From NCBI GenBank assembly GCA_965199865.1, contig CBDATU010000011.1, forward strand, positions 434,001 to 498,000: a stretch of DNA of 64,000 bases. Direction: 5' to 3'. This DNA is from JAPOUP01 sp965199865. Lineage in GTDB: Bacteria > Pseudomonadota > Alphaproteobacteria > Rhodobacterales > Rhodobacteraceae. Position numbers and translations under genes: made by a program. Within the stretch, counting starts at the first letter, position 1; the number at the start of each line of letters is the position of its first letter. The notes below the pieces were generated by a model. The model saw only the letters and a list, made by a program, of their open reading frames with translations, searched no databases and had not been told where the DNA came from. This document shows, in pieces, positions 8,911 through 18,918 of the stretch.

Positions 8911-9359
8911 GTTGGCCGGGCGACGACCTGCTCGCCGAGGCGTGCGGGGAGAGATGCGACTACCATCCCGAATGAACTGGTGCTGGTGCAGACTTGGCCG
9001 TCACCGGGACCGTGACCCGAATGGTGGAGGGAGTCCTCAGGGTGCGGAGCTGGCCGGAACGGTAATGTCCGCACAGGTTGATGAAATCAGTCAGAGGATG
9101 AAAATACAGAACAGGGGCAGCGTCCAGAAACCGTAGCCAAAGCCGGATGATGCGGGGTGCCCTGCAGGGAAAAGGCATGCGCCCTTTAGGAAATGACGCC
9201 AGGCCATTGCCACGGCACTGGGAAGCCCGTCCCATCCCTTGGCCTCCCACAGCCGTCCGAATGGCTCCCACGCGCCCAAGCGGAAACGGAGCCATTCGTG
9301 ACACTTGCCGGGATGGACTTTCGGCTACTCCGGCCTGGGCGCTTAGGTGGCTGCTTCGA
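8911..9359. other. Gene-free stretch
   Basis: About 450 nt with no recognisable gene between the broken toxin and the IS remnant. Confidence 0.4.
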
Positions 9360-9612
9360 TGAGTTCTCCACGCTCGGCGATGTGGACGAAACTTTCGCAC
9401 CCGGTCACCGTCCCGCAGAAACATAACAGAACGATTTTATGCAGCGGATGGAGGCCTTCCGGTGGCTGTTGGGAGTCGCCGAGACCCGAAACAATGGGCT
9501 GGAATAATGTCATTTTTTCATGGCACCGCTCTCAGGATCGTGCTTTTCCGACAGCCCCGGGCCAGACAGCCATCGCTTTCCCAACCGCTTCCAGTATTCA
9601 TGCGATGCATTT
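9360..9612 (-). mobile_element. Fossil 5' end of an ISAs1-family element
   Basis: This stretch aligns by eye with the transposase-start end of the full ISAs1 element at 30982-32189. Shared blocks include GAAACTTTCGCACCCGG, TTTTTTCATGG.AC.GCTCTC and ATTCATGCGAT at the inverted-repeat end. Identity is patchy and many indels are present, so it is an old remnant. Its outer end lies about 80 nt before the dctP start and may form part of that gene's leader. Confidence 0.65.
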
Positions 9613-9694
9613 GGCAGGAGATTCGAAGAGGGTTGTAATGGCTCTGTTTCAGGTGCAGATCAGCCATATGCAATGGTCGAACGGAGGTACTCAC

Positions 9695-10741
9695 ATGACC
9701 AGAAAGATATCGGTTCAGCGCTTACTGGGAAGCGCGGTTGCCGTCGCAATGCTCGCTTCCGGAGCGATCGCACAGGAAGTGACGCTGAAGCTTCATCAAT
9801 TCCTTCCCACGCAGGCAAACGTTCCGAAGCTGGTGCTGGATGTCTGGGCGGACAGGGTAGAGGAAGCTTCCGAAGGCCGCATAAAGGTGGACCGCTTCCC
9901 CTCAATGCAGCTGGGCGGCACCCCACCAGAACTCATGGACCAGGCCATCGACGGCGTGGCCGACATCATCTGGACAGTGGTCGGATACACGCCCGGTCGT
10001 TTTCCATCCACTGAGGTATTCGAGCTGCCCTTCATGGTTGAGGATGCCCGGGCCGCCTCCTGCGCCTATTGGAAGATGTTCGAAGAGCACATGGAAGACG
10101 GGGAGTTTGCCGCCGTCAAAATCCTTGGCACATGGGTCCATGGTCCGGGAATGCTGCATACGACCGATCCGGTCGAGTCGCCTGCCGATCTGCAGGGCAT
10201 GAAGATCAGGGGTGGCTCCCGCCTGGTGAACGACCTTCTGACCGCCGCTGGCGCCACGCCGGTGGGCATGCCGGTTCCAGCCGTGTCCGAAGGCCTGTCG
10301 AAAGGCGTCATTGACGGGACAACCATTCCCTGGGAGGTGACCACGGCCCTGAAAGTGCCTGAGCTTGTTGAGAATCACACCGAATTCGAAGGTACCGGCC
10401 TCTATACGCTGACATTTGTTCTGGCGATGAACAGGGACAGATACGAGAGCCTACCGGACGACCTGAAAAAGGCTGTTGACGACAATTCCGGTCTCGAATT
10501 CTCGATCTTCGCCGGCGGCACGCAGGCCGACGCCGATGGTCCCGCACGCGAGATCGCGGTCGAGAATGGCAACAACATCATCACGGTCAGCGATACATCC
10601 GAATGGGAAACGCTGGTCCGGCCGATCTACGACACCTGGGCTGCCGATATGCAGTCAAGGGGTATCGATGGCCAGGCATTGATAGAGCAGGCGCAGTCGC
10701 TGATGGGGGGTGAGTGCAAGGGGGCTGATGCTAAAATGTAA
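9695..10741 (+). CDS. dctP: TRAP transporter substrate-binding protein (DctP family)
   Basis: A 348-residue periplasmic solute receptor. Residues 1-24 form a signal peptide (LLGSAVAVAMLASGAIAQ), followed by the DctP fold with LKLHQFLPTQANVPK, MKIRGGSRLVND (the conserved carboxylate-binding Arg region) and PVPAVSEGLSKGVIDGTTIPW. Such receptors bind organic acids. Operon partners are DctQ, DctM and aromatic-CoA catabolic genes, so an aromatic or aryl-propenoic acid ligand is likely but inferred. The ATG at 9695 follows CGGAGG; the open frame runs upstream through IS-remnant sequence that is not part of the protein. Confidence 0.93.
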   Translation: MTRKISVQRLLGSAVAVAMLASGAIAQEVTLKLHQFLPTQANVPKLVLDVWADRVEEASEGRIKVDRFPSMQLGGTPPELMDQAIDGVADIIWTVVGYTPGRFPSTEVFELPFMVEDARAASCAYWKMFEEHMEDGEFAAVKILGTWVHGPGMLHTTDPVESPADLQGMKIRGGSRLVNDLLTAAGATPVGMPVPAVSEGLSKGVIDGTTIPWEVTTALKVPELVENHTEFEGTGLYTLTFVLAMNRDRYESLPDDLKKAVDDNSGLEFSIFAGGTQADADGPAREIAVENGNNIITVSDTSEWETLVRPIYDTWAADMQSRGIDGQALIEQAQSLMGGECKGADAKM

Positions 10742-10797
10742 CTGCAGGATCCGCGGCCTGGGGCGGGTCGCGGGTCGCCGCACTGGGGAGAGGCCGG

Positions 10798-11382
10798 ATG
10801 TACGGCATCATGGACAGGCTTGCGCGGGTGTTCGCCCTGCTTGGTGGGATCGTTCTGTCAATCCTGATCGTTCTGACCTGTCTATCGATCGCTGGCCGCT
10901 TACTGAATTCGCTCCTGCACAGCGACCTGCTGCAATCTGTGATGCCTGGGATCGCCAATGCGCTGCTGAGGACCGGGATCGGCCCCATCAACGGCGATTT
11001 CGAGCTGGTCGAGGCTGGTATGGCATTCGCGATCTTCGCATTTCTGCCACTGTGCCAGCTGGTCGGCGCACATGCCTCAGTCGATGTCTTCACCTCCGCC
11101 CTGCCGCTCCGCACCAACCGGCTGCTCCGAATGGTGATCGAGATCGTATTCGCGTTTGGGCTCGTACTCATCGCCTGGCAGCTCTGCCAGGGTCTCCTGA
11201 GCAAGAAAAATTCGGGCCAGACGACGTTTCTTCTCGAGTTTCCAGTCTGGTGGGCTTACGCCGCTAGCCTCTCGGGTGCGGTCGTTTCCGCGCTTGTCTC
11301 GATCTATGTTGCCGTAATGCGGTTCATTGAAGTCGCTACCGGTCGACAGGTTCTGCCTTCTGAACTGGAGGCGGACCATTGA
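10798..11382 (+). CDS. dctQ: TRAP transporter small permease (DctQ family)
   Basis: A 194-residue membrane protein with four predicted transmembrane segments (about residues 10-32, 65-85, 105-125 and 145-165), the DctQ architecture. It scaffolds the large permease and receptor. An extra hydrophilic loop near residues 40-60 (HSDLLQSVMPGIANALL) is longer than in many DctQ proteins. The start has GGAGAGG upstream. Its stop overlaps the dctM start by 3 nt. Confidence 0.88.
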   Translation: MYGIMDRLARVFALLGGIVLSILIVLTCLSIAGRLLNSLLHSDLLQSVMPGIANALLRTGIGPINGDFELVEAGMAFAIFAFLPLCQLVGAHASVDVFTSALPLRTNRLLRMVIEIVFAFGLVLIAWQLCQGLLSKKNSGQTTFLLEFPVWWAYAASLSGAVVSALVSIYVAVMRFIEVATGRQVLPSELEADH

Positions 11383-12875
11383 GTGACATCACTATCGGGC
11401 TGTTGTCCTTTCCGGCCCTGCTGGTCCTGATCTTCCTGCGCGTGCCGATCGGACTTGCCATGTTCATCAGTGGACTTGTGGGGCTGGTCCTCGTTACTGG
11501 CGATACCAGCATTCCCTTCGCCCGCCTAAAGTCCGAGACCTACACGACTTTCTCGAACTATTCGCTCTCGATTGTGCCGATGTTCCTGCTTATGGGGCAT
11601 TTCGCGACGCTTGGTGGTATGAGCCAGGCGCTGTTCAGGGCGGCAGAAGGCTGGCTGGGTCACCGAAAGGGCGGAGTGGCCATGGCGGCAGTGGGGGCCT
11701 GCGCCGGATTTGGCGCGATCTGCGGTTCGTCGCTGGCAACCGCGGCAACCATGGGCCGTGTGGCCCTGCCGGAGCTGCGCAGCTACGGTTATGCCGGAGG
11801 ATTTTCCACTGCGACACTCGCCGCTGGCGGGACGCTTGGTATCCTGATTCCACCATCGGTTGTCCTGGTGATCTATGCGATCCTGACCGAGCAGAACATC
11901 GCCAAACTGTTCCTCGCCGCCTTCATTCCCGGAATCCTCGCCGCTATCGGTTACATGATCGCAATCGGGATCTACGTGCGCCTGAACCCAGGTGCAGCCG
12001 GAATCCGGCCGAGGGTGTCCTATCCTGAACGGTTACGCGCGCTTGTCGATGTCTGGCCAGTCCTGGTTGTTTTTCTGCTCGTTGTGGGCGGCATCTATCT
12101 GGGCTGGTTCACACCCACTGAGGGCGCAGCAGTCGGCGCCCTGGGTACAGGGCTCATCGCATTCTTTGCCGGTGGGCTGACGCGCGGAACGCTGTTTGAG
12201 AGCTTCTATGTCACGGCCCGCTCCACGGCGATGATCTTCTTCATCGTTCTCGGCGCGGCATTCTACAACGGGTTTCTCGCCCTGACCCATCTCCCGCAGG
12301 AGGCGGCGGCCTGGGTTGGAGCCAGCGGCTTCAGCCCCTGGTTCGTGCTGGTGCTGATCCTGGTATTCTATCTGCTTCTGGGCTGCCTGATGGACAGCCT
12401 GTCAATGATTCTGCTCACGGTCCCGATCTTCTGGCCAATAGTCCAGGAGCTGGATTTCGGCCTGGTGAACATGGTCGATCTACAGTCCGCACGAATGGCC
12501 GATCTGGTGGCTAGCGGTAAGGAGATCCCGGCGGCACTGCTGGCGGAAGCTCAGGGCCTGTTGGCGAGCGGGCAGGAACTGAGCCGCGAAATGGCGCGGG
12601 AGCTTGGGCTGCGCAGGGTGTCCCAGGGTGCTCTCACAAGGCTGAACATCGAACAAACGGCGATCTGGTTTGGAATTCTTGTATTGATCGTCGTTGAGGT
12701 TGGACTGATTACCCCGCCCGTTGGCATGAACCTTTTTGTCATCAACAGCATGAATCGCGAGACGCCCATTGTCGAAACCTACAAGGCGGTACTTTACTTC
12801 GTCGCCTCGGACCTCATCCGTGTTGCGATCCTGGTTGCCTTCCCGGTCATTACGCTGATGTTGCTGCCATGGTAG
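11379..12875 (+). CDS. dctM: TRAP transporter large permease (DctM family)
   Basis: A 498-residue, multi-helix ion-coupled permease of the DctM/SiaM family. Signatures include FLRVPIGLAMFISGLVG, CAGFGAICGSSLATAATMGR and AAGGTLGILIPPSVVLVIYA. The apparent start is TTG at 11379, overlapping the dctQ stop, with a GGAGGCGGA Shine-Dalgarno, so coupled translation from a rare start codon is likely. A ~55-residue hydrophilic insertion (around residues 365-420) in the C-terminal half is seen in some DctM subgroups. Confidence 0.93.
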   Translation: MSDITIGLLSFPALLVLIFLRVPIGLAMFISGLVGLVLVTGDTSIPFARLKSETYTTFSNYSLSIVPMFLLMGHFATLGGMSQALFRAAEGWLGHRKGGVAMAAVGACAGFGAICGSSLATAATMGRVALPELRSYGYAGGFSTATLAAGGTLGILIPPSVVLVIYAILTEQNIAKLFLAAFIPGILAAIGYMIAIGIYVRLNPGAAGIRPRVSYPERLRALVDVWPVLVVFLLVVGGIYLGWFTPTEGAAVGALGTGLIAFFAGGLTRGTLFESFYVTARSTAMIFFIVLGAAFYNGFLALTHLPQEAAAWVGASGFSPWFVLVLILVFYLLLGCLMDSLSMILLTVPIFWPIVQELDFGLVNMVDLQSARMADLVASGKEIPAALLAEAQGLLASGQELSREMARELGLRRVSQGALTRLNIEQTAIWFGILVLIVVEVGLITPPVGMNLFVINSMNRETPIVETYKAVLYFVASDLIRVAILVAFPVITLMLLPW

Positions 12876-12934
12876 GGTGTCTGGTGGATCTGCTGATGGC
12901 AGGTGCCGCGCCAAGGAAATAGGAGATCCAGAGC

Positions 12935-13699
12935 ATGAAGGTTGACGGTCAGGTCGCTCTCGTTACCGGTGGAGCCAGCGGGCTTGGCGAAGCCGCCGCC
13001 CGGCACCTCGCCGCGCTTGGCGCGGATGTAGCCATTCTCGATCGCGACGGAGAGAGAGCGTCGCAGGTTGCGGCCGAGATCAATGGTTACTCGCAGCAAT
13101 GCGACGTTACCGAGGAGGAATCGGTCGCTGCGGGCGTAACCTCGGCCATGGCTCGCTTTGGCCTGGCTCCACGGATCGTGGTGAATTGCGCGGGGATCGG
13201 CAAGGCGGCCCGTATCGTCGGAAGGGAAGGTAAGGTGTCAACGTCGACTTTCCGGCATGTGGTGGAGGTCAATCTCTTCGGCACTTACCATGTCATGACA
13301 TATGCGGCGCAGGCGATGATGGATCTGCCGCCGCTTGAGACGGGTGAACGGGGTGTCATCATCAATACGGCATCTGCGGCCTGCGAAGACGGTCAGGTCG
13401 GGCAGTCGGCCTATGCAGCCTCAAAAGGTGCCATTGCGTCGATGTGCCTGCCAGCGGCCCGCGAGTTTGCCAGATTTGGTATCCGTGTCATGACCATAGC
13501 ACCAGGTCTCTTCCGTACTCCGATGATGGAGGCACTGCCAGAGAAGACGATCGAAGGGATCGTTGAGAACATCCCCTTTCCGCACCGGCTGGGGAAGCCG
13601 CATGAATTCGCCCGTCTCGTTGGTGATATCGTCGGGAACGCCTATCTCAATGGAACCATGATCCGTCTCGACGGTGCGGTTCGGCTGCCGCCGAGGTAA
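12935..13699 (+). CDS. Short-chain dehydrogenase (3-hydroxyacyl-CoA type)
   Basis: A 254-residue SDR enzyme with the NAD-binding TGGASGLG motif near the N-terminus, NCAGI, and the catalytic Ser plus YAASK motif. Overall it resembles the human HSD10-like 3-hydroxyacyl-CoA dehydrogenases (APGLFRTPMM, GTMIRLDGAVRLPPR at the end). With the adjacent enoyl-CoA hydratase and acyl-CoA ligase it would oxidise a beta-hydroxyacyl-CoA in side-chain shortening of an arylpropenoate. It is 4 nt from the next start, so they form one operon. Confidence 0.9.
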   Translation: MKVDGQVALVTGGASGLGEAAARHLAALGADVAILDRDGERASQVAAEINGYSQQCDVTEEESVAAGVTSAMARFGLAPRIVVNCAGIGKAARIVGREGKVSTSTFRHVVEVNLFGTYHVMTYAAQAMMDLPPLETGERGVIINTASAACEDGQVGQSAYAASKGAIASMCLPAAREFARFGIRVMTIAPGLFRTPMMEALPEKTIEGIVENIPFPHRLGKPHEFARLVGDIVGNAYLNGTMIRLDGAVRLPPR

Positions 13700-13703
13700 C
13701 GTC

Positions 13704-14468
13704 ATGGCCTTGGTGGATATCGCCGTCGATGGTGCGGTCGCTACGGTGATCATGAACCGCCCGGACAAGCGCAATGCGATGTCGGACCCGTTCCTCGCCG
13801 AGCTCGAAGCGGCCTTCTCCGAGCTGTCGGACAAGATACGCGTCGTGATCCTAACCGGGGCCGGTGGGCATTACTGTGCGGGTCTGGACCTTGCTGAACA
13901 TGTCGAAAGGAGTCCTGAAGAAGGCATCTATCACTCGCGCAACTGGCACCGGATCCTTGATCTGATTCAGTTTGGTGGACGACCTGTGGTCAGTGCGATG
14001 TTTGGAGCGGTGATTGGGGGTGGGCTCGAAATCGCTTCGGCCACCCATGTGCGGATCGCGGAGCCTTCGACGGTATTCCAGTTGCCGGAAGGGCGGCGAG
14101 GCATCTTCGTCGGTGGTGGCGCGACGGTGAGGGTCGGGCGCATTCTTGGTGCGGATCGAATGACCGAAATGATGCTCACGGGCCGTAGATATGGTGCCGA
14201 AGAGGGGCTTTCGCTGGGGCTTGCGCATTATTCCGTCGGTGAGGGCGAAGCATTGCCGCTGGCACGCGAACTGGCGGGCAGGATCGCGCGGAACGCGCCT
14301 CTTTCGAATTACTTCATGGTGCAGGCGCTGGCGCGGATTGAGGACATGTCCAAAGCTGATGGGCTGTTCACGGAGAGTCTTGCCGCGGCCCTCAGCCAGA
14401 CCACACCGGATGCCCGGGAAGGTCTGCGCGCCTTTCTGGAAAAGAGGGAGCCGAGGTTTCGCGGATGA
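13704..14468 (+). CDS. Enoyl-CoA hydratase/isomerase family protein
   Basis: A 254-residue crotonase with MNRPDKRNAM, the oxyanion-hole region GHYCAGLDL, and FGAVIGGGLEIA. The ATG at 13704 is used because the in-frame ATG at 13674 lies inside the previous gene. Crotonases beside feruloyl-CoA-synthase-like ligases hydrate or cleave cinnamoyl-type CoA esters; whether this one is a hydratase or hydratase-lyase cannot be decided here. Its stop overlaps a short ORF by 4 nt (ATGA). Confidence 0.9.
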   Translation: MALVDIAVDGAVATVIMNRPDKRNAMSDPFLAELEAAFSELSDKIRVVILTGAGGHYCAGLDLAEHVERSPEEGIYHSRNWHRILDLIQFGGRPVVSAMFGAVIGGGLEIASATHVRIAEPSTVFQLPEGRRGIFVGGGATVRVGRILGADRMTEMMLTGRRYGAEEGLSLGLAHYSVGEGEALPLARELAGRIARNAPLSNYFMVQALARIEDMSKADGLFTESLAAALSQTTPDAREGLRAFLEKREPRFRG

Positions 14469-14730
14469 ACCCTCCAGGCCGGTCTCTAGAGGAACTCACC
14501 GCCTGTCACCTGCACCGGATCACCCCATCTGCGCTCTCGCCGATCGTGGACAGGTTGGGCACGCGTGAAAGCCGACTGGCTCACCATTATGCGGTCGGAT
14601 CTGGCCCATATGCCGGGCGAACTGGATGAAGCTGGCCTCCGTGGGCGCCGGACATGCCCAAGCGTCTCAGCTAATGATGGCTGGCTGTTAGTCCAGTTGG
14701 AACACGATGTCGGCAGCCTTGATGCTTGAT
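14465..14730 (+). pseudogene. Possible MarR-family regulator remnant
   Basis: A short frame overlapping the hydratase stop (ATGA) reads RSLEELTA, then ITPSALSPIVDRL, a segment resembling the recognition-helix region of MarR regulators. It then loses frame; pieces such as DEAGLRGRR and DGWLLVQLEHDVGSLDA follow in another frame. MarR repressors often control such CoA-dependent aromatic operons. The resemblance rests on a short segment, so the call is weak. Confidence 0.3.
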
Positions 14731-14828
14731 ACAGAGTGTTGTAGATATATGGCGTTCTGTCGAATGGATAGTCTACATATTGCGTTGACAGGCAATTCAG
14801 TTGAGCGCTGTTTTGAGGGAGGCTCTCA

Positions 14829-16631
14829 ATGAACCCGAAATATCGTGCGCATAACGTCATCCGTGAGGATCGACTGGATGGGGCGATTCTGCTTCGTTCA
14901 AAGGATCCGCTTGGTCCGGTTGTCAACCGAACGACAGACTGGCTCGATAATTGGGCGGAAAAGACACCGAACACGGTTTTTCTTGCGGAGCGATCTGGAA
15001 ATGGCTGGCGGGAACTGACTTTCGCACAGATGCGCGATCAGGCGCGTGCGATCGCCGGGGGTCTGGTTTCGCTTGGACTTGACGCCTCGACGCCCATCCT
15101 CATTGTTTCCGGCAACAGCGTGGACCACGGTCTTGTGTCCCTGGCCGCGCAGTATGCCGGTGTTCCGGTCGTGCCCCTTGCCGAGCAGTATGCGCTTATT
15201 CCTGCCGCGCGTACCCATCTGGATCATGCCGCGGAGCTGGTCAGGCCCGGGGCTGTGTTTGCAGAGGATGGTGACGCTCTCCGGGAGGTGCTGGAACGCG
15301 ATTCGCTTGCCGGGCTGCATAGGATCGTAAGCAGGGGTGGTGGTTCAGACACGCACACGCTGTCCAGCCTTGCCCGCTCTGGAGGTGATATCACAGCGGC
15401 CCATGCACGGGTTGGCGCTGATACCATCGCCAAGATCCTGATGACCAGCGGGTCGACTTCCTCTCCAAAAGGGGTGCCCACAACGCACAGAATGATGTGC
15501 GTGAATCAGGCACAGCTCGCCTATGGCCTGCCGTTTCTGACAGCCAGGCGTCCGGTGATCCTTGACTGGCTTCCGTGGAACCACGTCTTTGGAGGATCGC
15601 ATAATTTCAACATGATACTGGCGAATGGCGGCACACTCTATATTGACGGAGGCAAACCCACTCCGCAGCTGTTCGGAAAGACACTCGAGAATCTCAGGCT
15701 GAAGACAGGCACTATGGCATTCAATGTGCCATTGGGCTTTGCCATGATTCGCGATGAGCTGAAGAAGGACCCGGATCTGCGCCGACGCTATTTCGCGGAT
15801 CTCGACATGCTGTTCTATGCAGGGGCGAGCCTTGCCCAGGATGTCTGGGCTGATCTTGCGGGCATGGCGCATGAGGTGAGAGGCGACATGCCGCTCTTCA
15901 CCTCTTCCTGGGGACTGACGGAGACCGCACCCGCGCATCTGCTGCAGCACCAACCGATCAATCGCTCCAGAGTGATTGGCGTGCCATTGCCCGGACAGGA
16001 GGTCAAACTGATCGCTGTCGAAGACCTGCGCTACGAGGTGCGGGTTCGGGGTCCCAATGTGTTTACCGGTTATCTCAACAGTCCTGAACGGACGGCGGAG
16101 GCGTTCGACGAAGAGGGATTTTTCAGAACCGGCGATGCCATGCGCTTTGTCGATCCGGAAAACGCCAGCTTTGGGATGAAATTTGACGGGCGTATCTCGG
16201 AAGATTTCAAACTGGTCTCTGGCACGTGGGTGCGTGCCGCCACGCTCAGACTCGATGTGCTGGCGCATCTTGGCGAGGCTGTGTTGGATATCGTCATTAC
16301 CGGGGCCGAGCGTGGCGATATTGGCATCTTCATCATACCCTCGGCCAGAACGCGGGCGGCAAAGGATGTGGTCGAAGCTGATGGTGCTCTGCGCATCCCG
16401 TCCATTGAGACGGGACTGCGCGACAGGCTTTCGGAGATTGGCGGGTCGAGTTCGACCCGGATCGCTCGAGCGCTGGTTCTGTCTGAACCGCTGTCGATGG
16501 CGGATGGTGAGATCACCGCCAAAGGCAGCGTGAACTCGGGGAAACTGCTCAAGCGCCGCTCAGCATTGCTGGATCGTCTCTACGACGATACCGATCCGGC
16601 GACGATTCTCATTGAAACTGGACGGAAATGA
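14829..16631 (+). CDS. Feruloyl-CoA-synthase-like acyl-CoA ligase
   Basis: A 600-residue ANL-superfamily enzyme that adenylates a carboxylic acid and transfers it to CoA. The AMP-binding P-loop is MTSGSTSSPKGVPTTH; further motifs are DWLPWNHVFGG, SSWGLTETAPAH and FFRTGD. The N-terminal block (GAILLRSKDPLG... TDWLDNWAEKTP) and the length are typical of the feruloyl-CoA synthase group rather than short-chain synthetases. The expected C-terminal Lys lies in ITAKGSVNSGKLLKRR. A TTGACA -35-like box (14785-14790) and GAGGGAGG Shine-Dalgarno precede the start. Substrate is inferred from family and from the hydratase, dehydrogenase and TRAP genes upstream. Confidence 0.85.
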   Translation: MNPKYRAHNVIREDRLDGAILLRSKDPLGPVVNRTTDWLDNWAEKTPNTVFLAERSGNGWRELTFAQMRDQARAIAGGLVSLGLDASTPILIVSGNSVDHGLVSLAAQYAGVPVVPLAEQYALIPAARTHLDHAAELVRPGAVFAEDGDALREVLERDSLAGLHRIVSRGGGSDTHTLSSLARSGGDITAAHARVGADTIAKILMTSGSTSSPKGVPTTHRMMCVNQAQLAYGLPFLTARRPVILDWLPWNHVFGGSHNFNMILANGGTLYIDGGKPTPQLFGKTLENLRLKTGTMAFNVPLGFAMIRDELKKDPDLRRRYFADLDMLFYAGASLAQDVWADLAGMAHEVRGDMPLFTSSWGLTETAPAHLLQHQPINRSRVIGVPLPGQEVKLIAVEDLRYEVRVRGPNVFTGYLNSPERTAEAFDEEGFFRTGDAMRFVDPENASFGMKFDGRISEDFKLVSGTWVRAATLRLDVLAHLGEAVLDIVITGAERGDIGIFIIPSARTRAAKDVVEADGALRIPSIETGLRDRLSEIGGSSSTRIARALVLSEPLSMADGEITAKGSVNSGKLLKRRSALLDRLYDDTDPATILIETGRK

Positions 16632-16763
16632 CCGGTCCGGGCGATCTTTGAAAACGCCCCGTAGTAAGACGTTTTGAAATTTTCCTGTTTTGTTCCATAT
16701 GGTGACAGATGCACATTGGTACCGCTCTCTTTGGAAATCCCAACGGTAACGGGGAGGAACGAA

Positions 16764-16830
16764 AATGATAACGCCAGAAGCTACATACTCACGCCACCAG
16801 CACCTGATGCGTGACTGTCGTACCATTCAT
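16764..16830 (+). other. Possible 5' end of an ORF cut by the IS256 element
   Basis: An ATG at 16764 has a good Shine-Dalgarno (GGGGAGG) and encodes about 22 residues before the IS256 insertion point at 16831. Joining across the element, the frame ends within ten codons, so any longer gene must have decayed. Product not recognised. Confidence 0.25.
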
Positions 16831-17921
16831 AGGTCGTGTCGCGAGTTTGGTGGAAATTCGAAAATGGTGTAATCTCCGGGTGAACCCTAACCACCCAACC
16901 GGCGGCCGGAGCCGCCAGAGTAGGAGACCACACCATGAAACAGACTATATCCAGCACCGAACTTTCGCCAGAGGCATTTGATGGGGGCCTCGACCCGATC
17001 GAGGACCGGCTCCGGTCGAGCATCCGCGGCACGATCGAGGCGGTTTTCGAGGAGGAGCTCTCCGAGTTCCTGGGCCGGCTCCGCTACCGGCGCGGGGACG
17101 GGGAGGTGAAGGGCTACCGTCACGGCCACCGCGACCGGCGGATCACCGGGACATTCGGGACGGAGACCGCCGTCGTGCCCCGCGCCCGGATCCGGGACGC
17201 GGACGGCGAGGTCAGGGAATGGCGGTCGAAGGCGCTCGGGCGCTACCAGCGCATGACGAAAAGGGCCGAGGCCCTGATCACGTCCGTCTACCTGTCCGGC
17301 ACGAACACGCGCCGGGTGAAGCGGGCGCTTTTCGCGCTGTTCAGGGGGGCCGTGAGCAAGGATGTGGTCAGCCGGGCCTGGCGCCGGGTCAGATCGGACT
17401 GGGACGCCTGGTGCGCCCGCAGCCTGGCCGATGAGGACATCGTCCGCCTGATCCTGGACGGCACGGTGATAAAGACCCGGATCGACGGAAAGGCGACGAA
17501 AATATCCGTGCTGGCCGCCGTCGGCGTGCGCCGGGACGGCCATAAGGTGCTGCTTGCAATAGGAAAGATGGGCGGAGAGAGCACCGCGGCATGGAGCGGG
17601 TTCCTGGCCGACCTCGACGCGCGCGGCCTCAGGCGGCCGGAGTTCGTCATCGTCGACGGCGCGCCGGGCCTTGAGGCCGCGCTCACCACGCTCTGGGGCG
17701 AGGACCTGGCCATCCAGCGCTGCACCGTCCACAAGCACCGCAACCTGCTGGGCCATGCCCCGAAGCGCCTGCATGACGAGATCGGCAATGACTACCGCGA
17801 CATGATCTACGCGGAGACCGCGGAGGAGCATCCATGTCCCGTTTCAAGGGGTTTCAGGGCATTTTCCGCGGTCTTTCCGGATCTTTTCCCCACTTTTCCA
17901 CATTCTTTCCACAGGAGGGCG

Positions 17922-18918
17922 TCATGACGGTGCCGCAACCGGCGCGTCCGGGGACCATCCGCGCCCGTCGGGCGGCAGGACGTTCGTGAGGATCACGAGT
18001 TTCCGCATCACCGCGACCAGCGCGATCCGGTGGGCCTTGCCCGCCGCCGTGAGCCGTTCGTACATCTCCTTCATCGCCGGGTTCCAGCACACGGCCGTCA
18101 TCGCCGCCATGTAGAGCACGTCGCGGGGCCTGCGTCGCCCGCCGCGGATGCGCCTCACCCCTGACAGCGTTCCGCTATCCCTGGCGAAGGGGGCGACACC
18201 CAGGAGCGCCGCCGCCTGCCGGCTTTCGAGGGTTCCGAGCTCGGGCATCCAGCAGATCAGCGCCGCGGCGGTCACCGGCCCGATCCCCGGGACGCTCACG
18301 AGGATGTCCCGGCGCCGGGCCAGCCCGGGATCCGCGTCGATCGCCGTCGCGATCCCGGCATCGAGCACGCCGATCTCCTCCACGATCCCGGCCAGCGCCC
18401 GGTTCAGGGCCGCGGCCGCGTCCGGATCGCCAACCTCCCGGATCCGGGCGATCAGGGACGTGCGCATGTCGACGAGCGACTCGCGGGCGACCATCAGGTC
18501 CTCAAGCGCCTGCAGGGCCTCGGGTTTCGGCTGCGCGGCCGGCAGCCCGCCGACCTCCCAGAAGGCGGCCAGCGCCCTGGCGTCGATCCGGTCGGACTTC
18601 GCGACGTGGCCGAGCGCCTCGGCGAAACGGCGCGCCCGCAGGGGATTGACGACGTGCACGATGTAGCCCCTGTCGTGTAGCGACTGGTGCAGCTGGCGGT
18701 GGAACCGCCCGGTGGCCTCGCAGACCACGTGGGGTGAGGCATCGAACGCCACCGGTTCGAGTGAGAGTGAGGCACGAACGAACGCCGCGTTCGCGGAGCC
18801 ATCCGTGCAGGGCCCGGAATCCCTCCTTTCCGTTCGCGAAGCCCCCGTCATCGCCGTTCGCGTGGACGTCCAGCCGGCCCTTGCTCACGTCGATTTCCGC
18901 CACTATCCTGTCTGTCAT
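17922..18918 (-). pseudogene. IS110-family transposase with a frameshift
   Basis: Reading starts at 18918 (MTDRIVAEIDVSKGRLDVHA, with the first Asp of the DEDD catalytic domain) and shifts frame near 18780. It then continues with VVCEATGRFHRQLHQ, VVNPLRARRFAEALGHVAKS and DRIDARALAAF. The Tnp_20 region follows (VSVPGIGPVTAAALICWMPE with its helix-hairpin-helix-like segment) up to the stop at 17922. The combined length is about 330 residues, the family norm. A single frameshift separates the N-terminal 45 residues from the rest, so the enzyme is probably inactive. Confidence 0.82.

Noticed and set aside
17885..17915. TTTCCACA repeats near the IS110 ends resembling DnaA boxes
   Set aside because: They lie in IS110 DNA, do not match TTATCCACA, and no origin genes are near.
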